A stretch of 64,000 nt of DNA from Phoronis australis (lineage: Eukaryota; Phoronida; Phoronidae). Below are positions 23,544 to 35,300 of the stretch, in pieces. The notes under the pieces are model-generated. The model was not told the DNA's origin, ran no database searches, and was given only the letters and a program-made list of their open reading frames with translations. Every line of letters starts with the position of its first letter. Positions within the stretch are counted from its first letter, which is position 1. Made by a program: the position numbers and the translations under genes. Location: the NCBI GenBank assembly GCA_002633005.1, contig NMRA01000069.1, forward strand, positions 893,240 through 957,239, written 5' to 3'.

Positions 23544-24049
23544 AATGACAACGGCCGCCCATAATGACCATCGATTCTGTTGGCCAACAGAGGCGATGGT
23601 CATTGCCTATTTGAGACCGGCTTGCAGACGCACAGATACAAAAGCCTTCGCAGGGATAATTTGAGGCTAACGAAATACTCGAGTGTTCTGAATCCCTTTC
23701 CGGTAGACTTTCTCAATGAACAAACAAAACTGACCAGTGTTCTTACTTCAGCAAATAAATGCGCTGGCCCACCTTGCCCATAACATTGTATTGTCGTGAT
23801 GGACTATTCCGGCGGAGTTGGCAGGCACGTATCTCTGGATGGTCAGAAAACCACAAGTCTTTCTGCAGATTGATTACTATTTATTGTTTAATCTGACAGC
23901 ATTAGGATAAGAGTTACCTGAAGAAATCAGATGTTTGATTTCACTTTCTGCCCTGTATGGACGGATGCAGTGATAATAGTGTGTCCAGCGACTCCCTGCA
24001 TGAAGCCGCTAAGTTGGTTTTGCGGATTATGAGTTAGTCTGAAAAGATA

Positions 24050-24176
24050 CTGTCCCCGGTTGCTTAGTTATTGTCCCCGGTCGCCTAGTTACTGTCCCCA
24101 GCTGCCTAGTTGCTGTCCTCGGCTGCCTGGTTGCTGTTCCCGGGCTATCTGGTTGCTGTCCGCGGCTGCCTGGTTG
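24050..24176 (+). repeat. 21-bp tandem repeat, about six units
   Basis: Units of the form CTGTCCCCGGTTGCTTAGTTA start at 24050, 24071, 24092, 24113, 24134 (22 bp) and 24156. They drift progressively (TTGTCCCCGGTCGCC, CTGTCCTCGGCTGCC). Open frames on both strands here are repeat-encoded. Confidence 0.9.
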
Positions 24177-26581
24177 CCGGCCCTGCTTTTGAGCATCCAA
24201 CGTTTAATACGTACATATATACGTACCCCATTTATCTTCTTATTAACTATGGGTGAGGATGTGTTGCACAAAAGGTTCAAAAGTAAACGTGTCAGCATTC
24301 AAAATTAGTTGATAGACATTATTTAATTGAAAATGAGACTACATCCACATAGGACCTGTCTGAATCCACTGGCCCCAAATCCACTGGCCCCGGGCAACCT
24401 TGTATTTCGGACGCTGAAACTGACGGCTGGGTTTCAGCCCACTCGCATGTGTAAGCTTATTCTTGATTAAGATATCTACTAATAAGCTGCTGCAAAACAG
24501 TTGAGGTCTGTTTTCATGAATACAATACAGCCACCGAACTGATTTGCTTGCGTTCACATGAGCAACAAAATAACGTCAGTTATGCACTACTGGTTGACAA
24601 ATTATTTACTATGGTTACAGTAGGCAATTTTTAAGAATTTATATTCACCAGGTGGTGCTTACAAATTTTATAAAGGTCCCTTTGTTTAACACCTGAACAT
24701 TTTGAGAAAAAAAATCGCTTCATCAGCAATAAGAGGCGGGGCTACTTTGGGCTGATGGACCCGGGTTGACTGTCTGAATGCCACTGCTCCAGTCTCGACG
24801 TAAAGTTGGCTAAACTCAGACTGGTTACTGCCACACCTCTCGCGCGTCAGTCAACACCGTAGACATTTAATACTTAGGTTTTCTCAATGCCCAGAATACA
24901 TGCTAGAATTTGTGCCTAATGGTCTAGCGCAATGAGTTTTAGATCGTGTATCACTAAGCCACGTCCCTGTAACACAGATGTTACAGAACCGAGTTGGGTA
25001 TGCCAGCCTGAACATGTAGATGTCGCCACATTTAGTGTTGAGACAAGGAATCAGCCAAACTGAATGCATGTATTTCTACAGGTAGAACTGTCACCATCGC
25101 CACCAGGAGAATTTAAAGTCAACTTTTTGTGGAGGTCAATATCTCGACAACGTACATGTACTCTGATTTCTGCTTTTGCAAACTTGAATAATTTGAACAA
25201 GAGAGTCTGGAAAATACAGAAGACAATCTGAATATCTTTTCTTCAAACAAATCGTTCCAGTTACCACCGTCCCATAGAGAATTGCAACATGCAGTTAAAA
25301 ACTGGCAGATAGAATTTCAGGCGTGACCATTTGATACGTGTATTTCCAATGGTAAGACACCGGCCCCAAAGATTTCTCACATTGCAAGAAATTGAACACA
25401 TTAATTGAACACAAAACTACATAATACATAAATAAATAGTCGAACTAAATACCACAACAAAATGAAATGTTCTACAACTGCTGAACACTTTCGTTATTAC
25501 GCAGCACTATAGCTTTAGTAGTTTTCCAAAATGACGGACGTGAGAATAACGAGAACATTTACCTCCTCCATAGAAAGTATGACATCTCCCAAACCAGAAG
25601 AGCAGAGTATGACGAATCGCACATCGGTACAAGTCAAACAACCGATTTTAGAACAAATACACTAATCCTTTGGCTTCTAATGTTATCGGAAAAATAACAT
25701 CAAAAATCTTGACAAAATTTCGTTTCTCCGTCATCACTTGCCGGGTGATGACTCGTTTCAAGAGTTGCTCTGTCAGCTGATGGAAAATTCCACCGACACT
25801 CAGGTGTGCCATTGTTGTGAGTTCTAATCATAGGACTACGAAACAGTAAAATCTCGCTAATTTGGGACAAACTATGGCAGAAAAGTGGTAAGGCAAAAAC
25901 AGTTGCGTTGCCCATTAAGTTGTGGGCTGCATTAATGTCTTATAATTATGGGACCTTCTGTTCCATACAGTTCCTAAACAGTCACTTGTATGCAAAATTT
26001 TGTGCCAGGGCAAACTTATTTGCAAAGAAAATTGAAAACAATTCTTATTTCCCTGTGTAACATTTTTAACATAGTGGATACTATAGCCTCAAATACTCCA
26101 CAAATAACAACAATTTTACACTAAGGTAATCAAGGAAGTTTCTTCAGAGTCAAATATAACATTATGCTCAGTCTTCCCTACATTCAATCCCACCACATCA
26201 TGGTATTTTGTAAATTAAAGTACATTTTGTTTCCCTCACCCTATCCTTATTCTTCCAAGATGGGTAGATCAGCAAGTGAACACTTCTAATTTTCAACTTT
26301 TCATTGTCCTGGCTTGCTGATACCAAAACATTTTTTTTATAGCCGAAAAAAATCTTTGGCCAGATTGCAAATAAAATGTTTTGATCAGCACACATACCTA
26401 AAGGTGGATGGTGCGAGGAGAAACAAACGTAATTTCAATCAACGACTTACCTACCCACGCAAGTCATCCTTGAGAAGCCCTAAATAGACATTCCCAAATG
26501 GTTGTTCAATTAACAGTTGAACACACTGCAGATCATAGGAGCTATTTCCACCCTTTAGAACATACCTCTAGTGTAGACCAT

Positions 26582-26828
26582 GGGCCCGTTCCAACAAAAC
26601 TGACTCAGCTAAGACAAATCTTAAGTTTTAGTACATTTTAAGATAAAACTTAAATTTGTCTCGAGACCGTTTCAAGAAAGAGATTTTAAGTTTGAATTAA
26701 GTTTTTGTTAAAAGTTTGGTCTTAATTTTAACTATTTTACCGGATGTGGAAGTTTTAAAGTTTGGAAATTAGACAAATCTTAGACTTAAGTCAAAAATGA
26801 ACTTAAGTCAGTTTCTTGGAACGGGCCC
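26582..26828. mobile_element. MITE, family GGGCCCGTTCCAA
   Basis: Terminal inverted repeats are GGGCCCGTTCCAA and TTGGAACGGGCCC, extending inward (AACTGACT / AAGTCAGTTT). CAT directly flanks both ends, a possible 3-bp target duplication. The body is A+T-rich. A truncated relative lies at 47113-47274. Confidence 0.85.
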
Positions 26829-26846
26829 CATATTAATATCTCTCAA

Positions 26847-27347
26847 TAAAAACAAGATTTTTCGATGTCTCAGACATCACCATCAGGACAAGCAATCAAG
26901 GTCATCTAGCAATGCTGACCCACACAGTGTACAGGAGAGCTATCAGCAGGTACCATAGCAACAAAACAGACAATTCATACGACCAGCTGCTTATTCAATT
27001 CAGGCTTGAGCTAGTTGATGCGAATTGACTCATGGATTTCGAGTTCCTTTGTTGTTTCAGCCTGATCCAGAACACTAAAGCATTTGCTAAATGCGCATTC
27101 AGCATTAGAAACAACAAAGGAACTCAATATCCATCAGTTGGTTTAAGCCTGAACTGAATAAGCAGCTGGTACACTACAGGCTGTCACTGGTCTTATGAAT
27201 TGTCTTTGATGTTTTGTTGCTATACCTGCTGATAGCTCTCCTGTACACTGTGTGGGTCAGCATTGGTAGATGGCCTTGATTGCTTGTACTGATGATGATG
27301 TGTGAGACATGGAAATATGTTGTAGTTGAAAAATCTTGTAGTTTTTG
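26847..27347. mobile_element. Foldback element with ~210-240-bp inverted arms
   Basis: The left arm (26847-27058) and right arm (27108-27347) are inverted copies with short indels. Examples are GAGAGCTATCAGCAGGTA / TACCTGCTGATAGCTCTC and AGTTCCTTTGTTGTTTC / GAAACAACAAAGGAACT. The loop is about 50 bp. There is no coding content. It follows the MITE at 26582-26828 by about 18 bp. Confidence 0.85.
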
Positions 27348-28089
27348 TTAATATTATCACTTACTTGTCTTCATTAAGACCATTTGGAAGACCATATTAA
27401 GTAAAGTAGGGAATATTGCGTAAGTCATTGCATTGTTATGTAGAATTGCTGGAAGTCTGGAGAGTTTCACAATCTTGGCACCATGTGCATGTCAATTGCT
27501 GTGATTGGCCGATGCTTGACCTTTGATCAGGATCATTCATTGTCAGTCTGCAGATAATCACCTGCATCACATAGTGGCGATATTGCAAACCTTTTAAGTT
27601 CTACATAACGAAGTAATGGTCTATGCTATGCTCCCTTTTTTACTAACGGTGTATACTAGATACATATACTAAGAGATCAGAATAAGCTCCCATGCCTTCA
27701 GCCAAGAAGAGAACTAAAGTGAATAAGCACAACTTAGAACAAGTTATTGAACAATAAAATCTACAAATAACTTCACGTTCCACTGGAAATGTTTTTTAAT
27801 AATCATGTAGAGTCTACTGTTTACTTATAACTAGTTTTTGTGAGCCAGACTCAAGATGAATTGATAAACATTCATTACGTGACCTATTTATTGCTTCACT
27901 TGTTTCATGCTCATTTTTCTCACCTCGAGATCTAAGATCATCAGCCCCATGCAGCTCTAAATAGATCAAACCGAGTTAGCGGAGGCATATCTTCACGCTA
28001 AAGCAATCAATGAACTCTGTTCGGTTCGTGGTCTTACGAAAAGTCAAGGCCAACGGTTCCACCCCAAAACCTGAACCAAAATTCTGGTT

Positions 28090-28460
28090 TTCCAAGATAC
28101 CCCTAGGTGGTGCTTTAAGGTTATGTAGGACGTTATTGACTGGTCTTTGTATTTTGCCAAATGTCCACAAAACTATACATTTTCAGTCTCATTGAAAGTA
28201 AGTATTTTTAAGGTAGAAAACCTGTGGAATTTGATATTCGATTTTATATCACTCAGCTATTAACAGTCATGTGGTCGTGTCTTTTTAGTAAAATTTAGCA
28301 AAAAAGAAAGGCACATTTATAGCAAAACAATGGCATTTTAATTCGGTCATTTCATATGATATAAAGATTCAAGATGAAATCTCAAAAATGGCGATACACT
28401 TTCAATTTTTCATAAAAATAATAGAGCTCCTATTTTTGACAGCCCCTCATGCAAAGATGG
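28090..28460 (+). repeat. Dispersed repeat R1, copy 3
   Basis: It has AGTCATGTGGTCGTGTCTTT, TTTATAGCAAAACAATGG and TCCTATTTTTGACAGCCCC in the same order as copies 1 and 2. It lies in the intergenic region and is followed by a 28-bp direct repeat at 28498-28553. Confidence 0.5.
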
Positions 28461-28497
28461 AACATTAAGTGTTTTGGAGAACAGTGCAAAAAGCAAG

Positions 28498-28553
28498 AAG
28501 GTGCCTGTAAGAGTCACATGACTCCAAGGTGCCTGCAAGAGTCACATGACTCG
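28498..28553 (+). repeat. 28-bp tandem duplication
   Basis: AAGGTGCCTGTAAGAGTCAC at 28498 recurs at 28526 as AAGGTGCCTGCAAGAGTCAC. Both continue with ATGACTC. Confidence 0.9.
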
Positions 28554-29210
28554 TGACTACAATCAATCATTTCTAAAACAAAATCTTCCAAAGTTTGCAA
28601 AATTTGGACATTTTTAGGGTCCTCCACAACCTTAAATCCATTCTCTTCTGGCACCATATAACCCGAGTCAGTTGTCACTGTTGAATCATGGGTAAAAATT
28701 CTTTAGTTTAGGACAAAACATGGTCAAGCTAGCAAAACTTTCACTTCGTTGTTAGCATGATTTCTGAGGTACAGCTACCACTAACCACAGCAAGTGAAAT
28801 TTCGAGCATTTGCCCCACTGTAACACGCCACAGAAAGTCTTATATTTGTCCCAAAATGAAGAATTTTTACTCTAAGATCCCCATATAAGGCTACTCATGA
28901 GGATATTATCAACCTCAAACAAGAATAAATATAAAATGTAATTCAACAGTAAACCTGTGTACAAGATGCAACTGATGTCAATCTAAAAGCAAACAAGGTT
29001 CTGAAGGTCTTGTGGACTTTAGCGTACATACGCCCAGACTACTTCAAGTACCTTAACCAATAACCATAGCAACGTAAACTAACACCACCCCCATACGTTT
29101 TCCAAGATTGGACATTTTCCCTTGACCCTATCGAATCCAAGTTTCCCAAAAAAGTACCCAGACCAGAGAATTTCAACGAAAACAAAGTGACATAAGTCAT
29201 TTCTGCATTG

Positions 29211-29335
29211 CTATAACGACGAGAACCAACTGCTTTGAGCACTGGTTGGTTTCAGTGGGATCTTACACTTGACACTGTCGGGAAAACGTTCGTGGTACCT
29301 CTCCAGGCGGAGGAACTTCACCGTAACTAGGTTAC
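29211..29335 (-). CDS. LEMD3: LEMD3 terminal exon
   Basis: This 125-base coding end follows the acceptor TTTTCCGTTAG and stops at TAG (29213-29211). It encodes NLVTVKFLRLERYHERFP and a short tail. The LxRLxRYHxRFP motif is the last RRM strand of MAN1. Confidence 0.93.
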
Positions 29336-32300
29336 CTAACGGAAAAGAAAAGTGAAGACGTCTCATATAAATTTCATTTTTTACATTGCCTCTGCAAGGC
29401 AGGATGTTACCAGCCATGTTTTCAGTGCACCATTATAGACACTGGGCCCAAGATCTCATCTCCATCCCCTAACAATAACTCAAAAGTTGACCAATGGCAT
29501 GCCACAATTCGAGTAAACTTACAAATTTGTACACGAATGAAGCCGCATGATTGGTAAAGTTCTGAGTCTGAGTTTGGAGATTAGATCCTGGGCTTGGTCT
29601 TAACCAATAATAAAGTACCAGACAGTTCTTTGCTAACCCCGAAATCACTTGTAATCTGAGTAAAGAACATGTTGTGAGCAGGGCTTGGATTGACCAATAA
29701 AAAGAAGAAAATTTTCCATGTGATTTACCGTTCCACAAATAAATAGGCTTGTGCGATAGAATTTAGTGTTGTAAGATTTAACTGAAATAAATGTTTTTAC
29801 ATGAATAAAGTCAAAAGAGAAGAAAAGAAACTGGAAATCAAATAGGAGGAAGTTGAAACCAAAAAAGAGGAAATCCTTTTAAAAGAGAAAAATTCTAAGC
29901 CCTGGTTGTGACCAATGTTAAATTCAAACGTCAGTTTTTGATACAAGGCATGTCCATAGCTGGTTTACAATTTGCAAGGAAATACTATTCCACACCTTCT
30001 CTTTTGACAGCTTTTGATTTAAGCCAGTGTTTTGAAATCTTCCTCATCTTGTTCCTTACACAGATTAGAAATGGTTTATGAACTTGGTAAGGACTGTCAC
30101 ATCCTTATTGCTTTAGTCCTAGCTGATTGTTATGGTGGGTCAGTTTCAGTCGCCACAATAGTATGACCATCAACTGACTTCCAGGCGATTATCTGCAACC
30201 AATTTGAATTCAAACAAAAGATAAAAGCATGATGACATCGCTTTGGAGGAGCAAATATGCTCGGGAAGAGAGTTGCTGTTTTTACATCAGAACACAGTTT
30301 ACAGCCAGTTTGGTAATAGCCAGTTACAAGGGAGAACCAGTTTTCTCCACTGAACGACAGGCATCAAACTGATTTCAAAATTCGAGGCCCTTGTAAGTGA
30401 TCATCGCCGCCACTTTAAGGGTACCGAACCCCAAGCTGTACCTACCATCAAACCACCAGCCGTGAAGAGATCTGTAGACTTTACCAGCGCCTGCCGGAGT
30501 TCCACACTTCAAATACACACAACCCTGCAAATGAAGTCAAGTGAATGAGAATTCGACAAGAATATGTGAATTCCAATGTGGCACCACCTGGTGACCTGAT
30601 ATTAGAGCAAATGGTGCGCACACGCGAGCAAATGATAAATAAAAGTCTACCGATACACATTTTTGAAAAAACTCTCCCTGTCTGCCTCACCTCAGTGGAT
30701 GTCTTGTCAACAGATATATGCACAATGTCATTGATGTCCTGACACTTCTCTAGGATGACATCACACACGCCTACCTCCCACTCACCTACCTCACTGAAAT
30801 GTGAACAATGTCCAGAAATTAGAGCACAGGTCAAAAGCATTCAGACAAAAAGACCCACAATTCCCCGTCATGACGGCTGAATGGATGTCAGATTCATCGT
30901 CGGAGTAGTCTCCCCTCATGACTTATAATGAAGGGGAATTTTACGAAGAAATTTAGCAAGGTGACCAAACCACACTGTAATCAGAATTTTGCCGGCATAA
31001 AAGTTATATGAATGAGCTGTCGTGACGGGGAAATGGTACTTTGTTTGCCATTGATTTTGTCTCACACTGTATGAACTAATTATTCTTCTAAAAGTTGTGG
31101 AAAATAACAAGGAATACGAAGGCGTTTAATGACATGTATGTGGTGTAAATTATGGTAAGAAAACATAGTTATTTTAGTCAAGAAATTAGATTAAAAATTA
31201 AAATTCTATTCCCCATTGTGAGCTGGATCCCCCATAATGCCCAAAAATTATTGTGCTTTCGCGCAGGTAATATTCACTTGAACAGGGTCTTGTATTTTGA
31301 GAACCAGTTTTCTCCACTGAATAACAGGCATCAAACTGGTTCCCAAAATGTGGGACCCCTGCGACTAGACACACAATTACAAAATATCAATACAAACAAA
31401 AGCATTTTAGTCCAAGAGCAAGATCCCTACACCCTATCTCACAATTTCCTAGGCACAGCTACATGTTAAGAAACTATTAACTTCAAAGAGAACGTTCTTT
31501 CTATTAAGAACTTACATGTTAGGATCAAACATGTTGCGTATTTTCAAACATGGAGTTGGTGAGAATGGAAGAGTGCTGCCACGGTTCGACGGATATTCAC
31601 CAAATGCTGCAAAACCAAGTTGGTATTATTACTAGAATGTACAACGTGCAAACATAGAAGCCCGACGATAAAGACAAGGGCCTGTGATATGAAGACAAAT
31701 AAGACATTAGAACAAATCTATTGTGCTTACTGCGAAGCTATACCAAAGCTAGTTTACATTGAAACAACACATGAGGATGAGATAAAAGGTCATATATATT
31801 ACGACAAACTAAACTACTACACATATCGAAAAATACAAAAGTTATATATTATGTTGCGTTGTAAAAGTGGGTGACAATCTGTCTGAAAATTTGTCTAATG
31901 TATAAAGTATTCTTGCTTTAAGTTATAATATTCTGTTCCATAAGAGCCCAGCCAACAGTACTGCATAAGAGCTTCTGTCATGAAGTGAACTACAATTACA
32001 ATCGTGTATGTTATAGAAAAGTCTTGGTAGTGTTCGTCACATGTAAATCAACAAGACTGTGTGACAAATTAAAGTTAGTCATCAATTTTATTGTGCAAAG
32101 ATGTTAAACCAAAAACGTGACATTCATTTTTGAGAGGACGTTCCAACACTAATTTGGCAGACAAACCACTGACCCCTTACTGTGCTTAGGCGATATCGTG
32201 CCTTATCCTTGGCACCCCTTATCCTGCCTCAAACACCCATGACCTTGTCCCTACCATCCCTTACGTGCCCGTCGCCCCTTACCTTCCCCTGTCACCCCTT

Positions 32301-35300
32301 ACCTTGCCCCTGCCACATCTTCTTTCCCTTGCTAGTGTTGGCTGCATAGCCATGTAACCAGCGCCAGACAGGGAACTCCTCCCCTGAGATCACCTGCGTC
32401 TCCACACGAATACGGGACTCATTAGCTGCCAGGAACTTCACTGCCTGATCCCAGATGGACTGTTTACTGCTCCTGTAGACCCAAACAGAGGAGAGACTGA
32501 ATACATGGTATTACTGACAACGTAACAATAATCCAATCATCAAACCCTGTGTTCTCAATACCAAATCTGATGAGTCATGCCAGTTTCTGAGGTGGTGAAT
32601 AGGGCTGCCCTGGGTTACACGGCAACAGAACTCTCCTTTGTTCCGGAGATTAGAAAGCAGGTGACCTCGTTTTGGAAATAAGGCACATTTTCATGTCTCT
32701 CATAGATGTCGGGAAGATGAAGAATTTCAGATTGCGAATCCACGGGTATTTGTCCAATTTATCAAACTTTCTCACGTCGGAGTTACAACCCATTGCAGAG
32801 CAGTTGGCATTGGAAAGATAAATAGAGCAATGCAACCGAGAAAAAATTGTGAAGAATCGGACAACAGCAAATAACATGTGGCACCAAAACTAGGCAGTAA
32901 ATGTGTCTGACGGATGTTTACGGCACTGTGGGAAAATATAGCAAGGTTCAAGTGTCACTGTTTAATCAAGGATGGCCCTACTGCCTTTGTGCTCAACCGA
33001 AATGACGAGGAATTCTGCTTGGACTCAGCTCAACCATCGTGACGGGGAATTCCGCTTGCGCTTAGTTGTTGTGACAAGAAATTCCACTTTTCTTGCACTC
33101 AACCATCATGACGGGAAATTGTGCATGCAGTCTGCCATCCCGATGGAATTCCGAGACACTGAAGCTGATTCACTTGAATGTCCTGCCACTGGTCATATCT
33201 TGACAAATCATAATATTTATTACAAACGAGGACAAACCTTTCATGTGGAGCTATTAACATGTCTCTGACGTGAGGTATTGCCATGTACGGCTGGATGTCT
33301 TTGTCATCAATACTAGAATCGTAGTGCGCTTTCAGCGTTTCTGTAAGAAATAATTAACTGAGTAGTCTCTTATTTCTATGCGGCACAGAGCGACCCCTAT
33401 GAGGCAAAAGTGGAGACATTATGCATTTCAATGGCAAGCCTCATTTGGTTTTGATATTTTTAATTGGAAGGAAAAACAGGAGAGAATAACTATGGTAAAA
33501 TCTCACCAATTATGACACACTATGGCTGACATGAAATATGATTAATTTCATTTTTTAATAAATGTCATGTCATAGATCTTTAAAAATGACATGACATTTA
33601 TTAACAAATGAAATTAATCATATAATTTTGAGAAATTGTGGACAATCACAACAATGTCAGAAGCATTTTTGAAAATGAGAAAAAGACCAAGTTTGGCATT
33701 TTTTCCGAAATTGATGACAGGTGAGTTACTGGCAGCAATTTTGGTGCTTGAAATCAACTCAAACTTTAAATTTATTTTTCAGGTGACAAGTCTTCACTCT
33801 GAGATGCACGGAGATAGCATTATTACTGCATGGTCTAGCATTCAAACTGGTCATTTACATCAACCTCCCATTTATCTTAGTGACAATGTTTTAGTGGCTC
33901 AAGCTCACCAATTATATTCTCTACCATGTTGTACACTAGCGCCCTCTCTTCATATTTCTTCCTCTGGTCATATCTGTACAGAATCCAGGCAACAAAGGCT
34001 AAGATGGCCGCTGCAAGGGAAAATATTTTTAATCAGGAGTGCATTAAAGGTTCGGTAAGTTTTTCCAAACGAATTTTCATCGTCGGTCACCCCACCTTCC
34101 ATTTGCCACATTTCTCCTTATAATTTCCATTTATTGGTTAGTGTTTTGTCAAATGTCTTCACTTCACTTCTCTTTACCTGCATTATAGTTCTCTTCGTTA
34201 GTGAGACTAATGCTGCATTCACACCAACTAAACCAGCTTATAATTTCATCGTTTCCCATTCAAATTTTCAACTTAACAATCTTATATTAGGTCATTAAAC
34301 TTAGTGACCTTCGTAACAGCCCTGCTTACAACTGTAGTGGTGACCTACTTATCTAAGCACACAGGGGAATTAATTTGGCCAGACGCTTAGAAGAATAAGG
34401 GTTCAGCTATCCCTGCAACGTTCACTCGCTAAGTGCAAGAGTCAATAGGTATTTTTCTCTGTATAGTGTGACTAACGTTGTATCATGCCAACTAATCCAG
34501 GTTATGATTTTTCGATACATAAAGCTACACTGCTACCTGTTAAGCAGTCAATATTGTTCAGTATATATATGTTGTACGCAAAGTAAACTCTGCAATTATC
34601 ACCATCATTTATTTTTTCACAATGTCTTTTATTTTATTATTGTCTTTCCATTTTCCTGAAGGAGACTGGCAGACTTGAAAACTTCCTTCACGAGGAACCA
34701 TAATGGGGCTCTCGTGCTTTTAAATCAGGTGTTTTGTGCAATGTGCCCAACCATGAGGCCTGCGCACGTCTGATGCACCGCAAACGACATCAGACCACCT
34801 CCACTGTTTTTTGTTATTTTATTACAAGCCTGTCTCTTACATGGCAAAAACAGCTGGTCAACATCTCAGGTCGCATTTCCAAATTTCAGGTCACAAATGC
34901 TAATCATGTGGCTTGTTTTGTCGAGCCCTGTATTTTATATATGATGTGCACATACCGAGAATTAGCCCAATGATCCAGTTCAACATTTGCTTGAGGAAAC
35001 GCTTCATCCGGCACAGCAGGGGGTAGTACGGGGTAGTAGACTCGATGTACCAGACTTTGGTAGGGTCAAGTGCAAGTACACTGTTATCCTCACCCAGTAA
35101 TCTAGAACACAGTAATCACATAATGTGACAAGCTACAAAGAATTCAGAAAACAAAAAACCACACTTGCGTCAAAAGGTTTTGTTGCAAAATCGACAAATT
35201 TCGAAAAGAGACAAGATTTTAGCGGAAAAGTGACCCGAGAACTTTGATTTATTGAGAAAATGTAAAGAAAGTGGGAAAAATGCCATTGCTACTAAGATCT

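Larger units (their letters stand above)
18439..29210. other. Convergent intergenic region, repeat-rich
   Basis: It lies between the stop codons of the ARMC-like gene (plus) and LEMD3 (minus), and presumably includes both 3' UTRs. It holds several tandem repeats, an assembly duplication, a MITE, a long foldback and dispersed repeats, which are listed separately. I found no open frame with recognisable protein similarity or convincing exon borders. Confidence 0.65.

Noticed and set aside
24060-24308. Cys/Pro-rich open frame
   Set aside because: It is encoded by the 21-bp tandem repeat and has no homology that I recognise.
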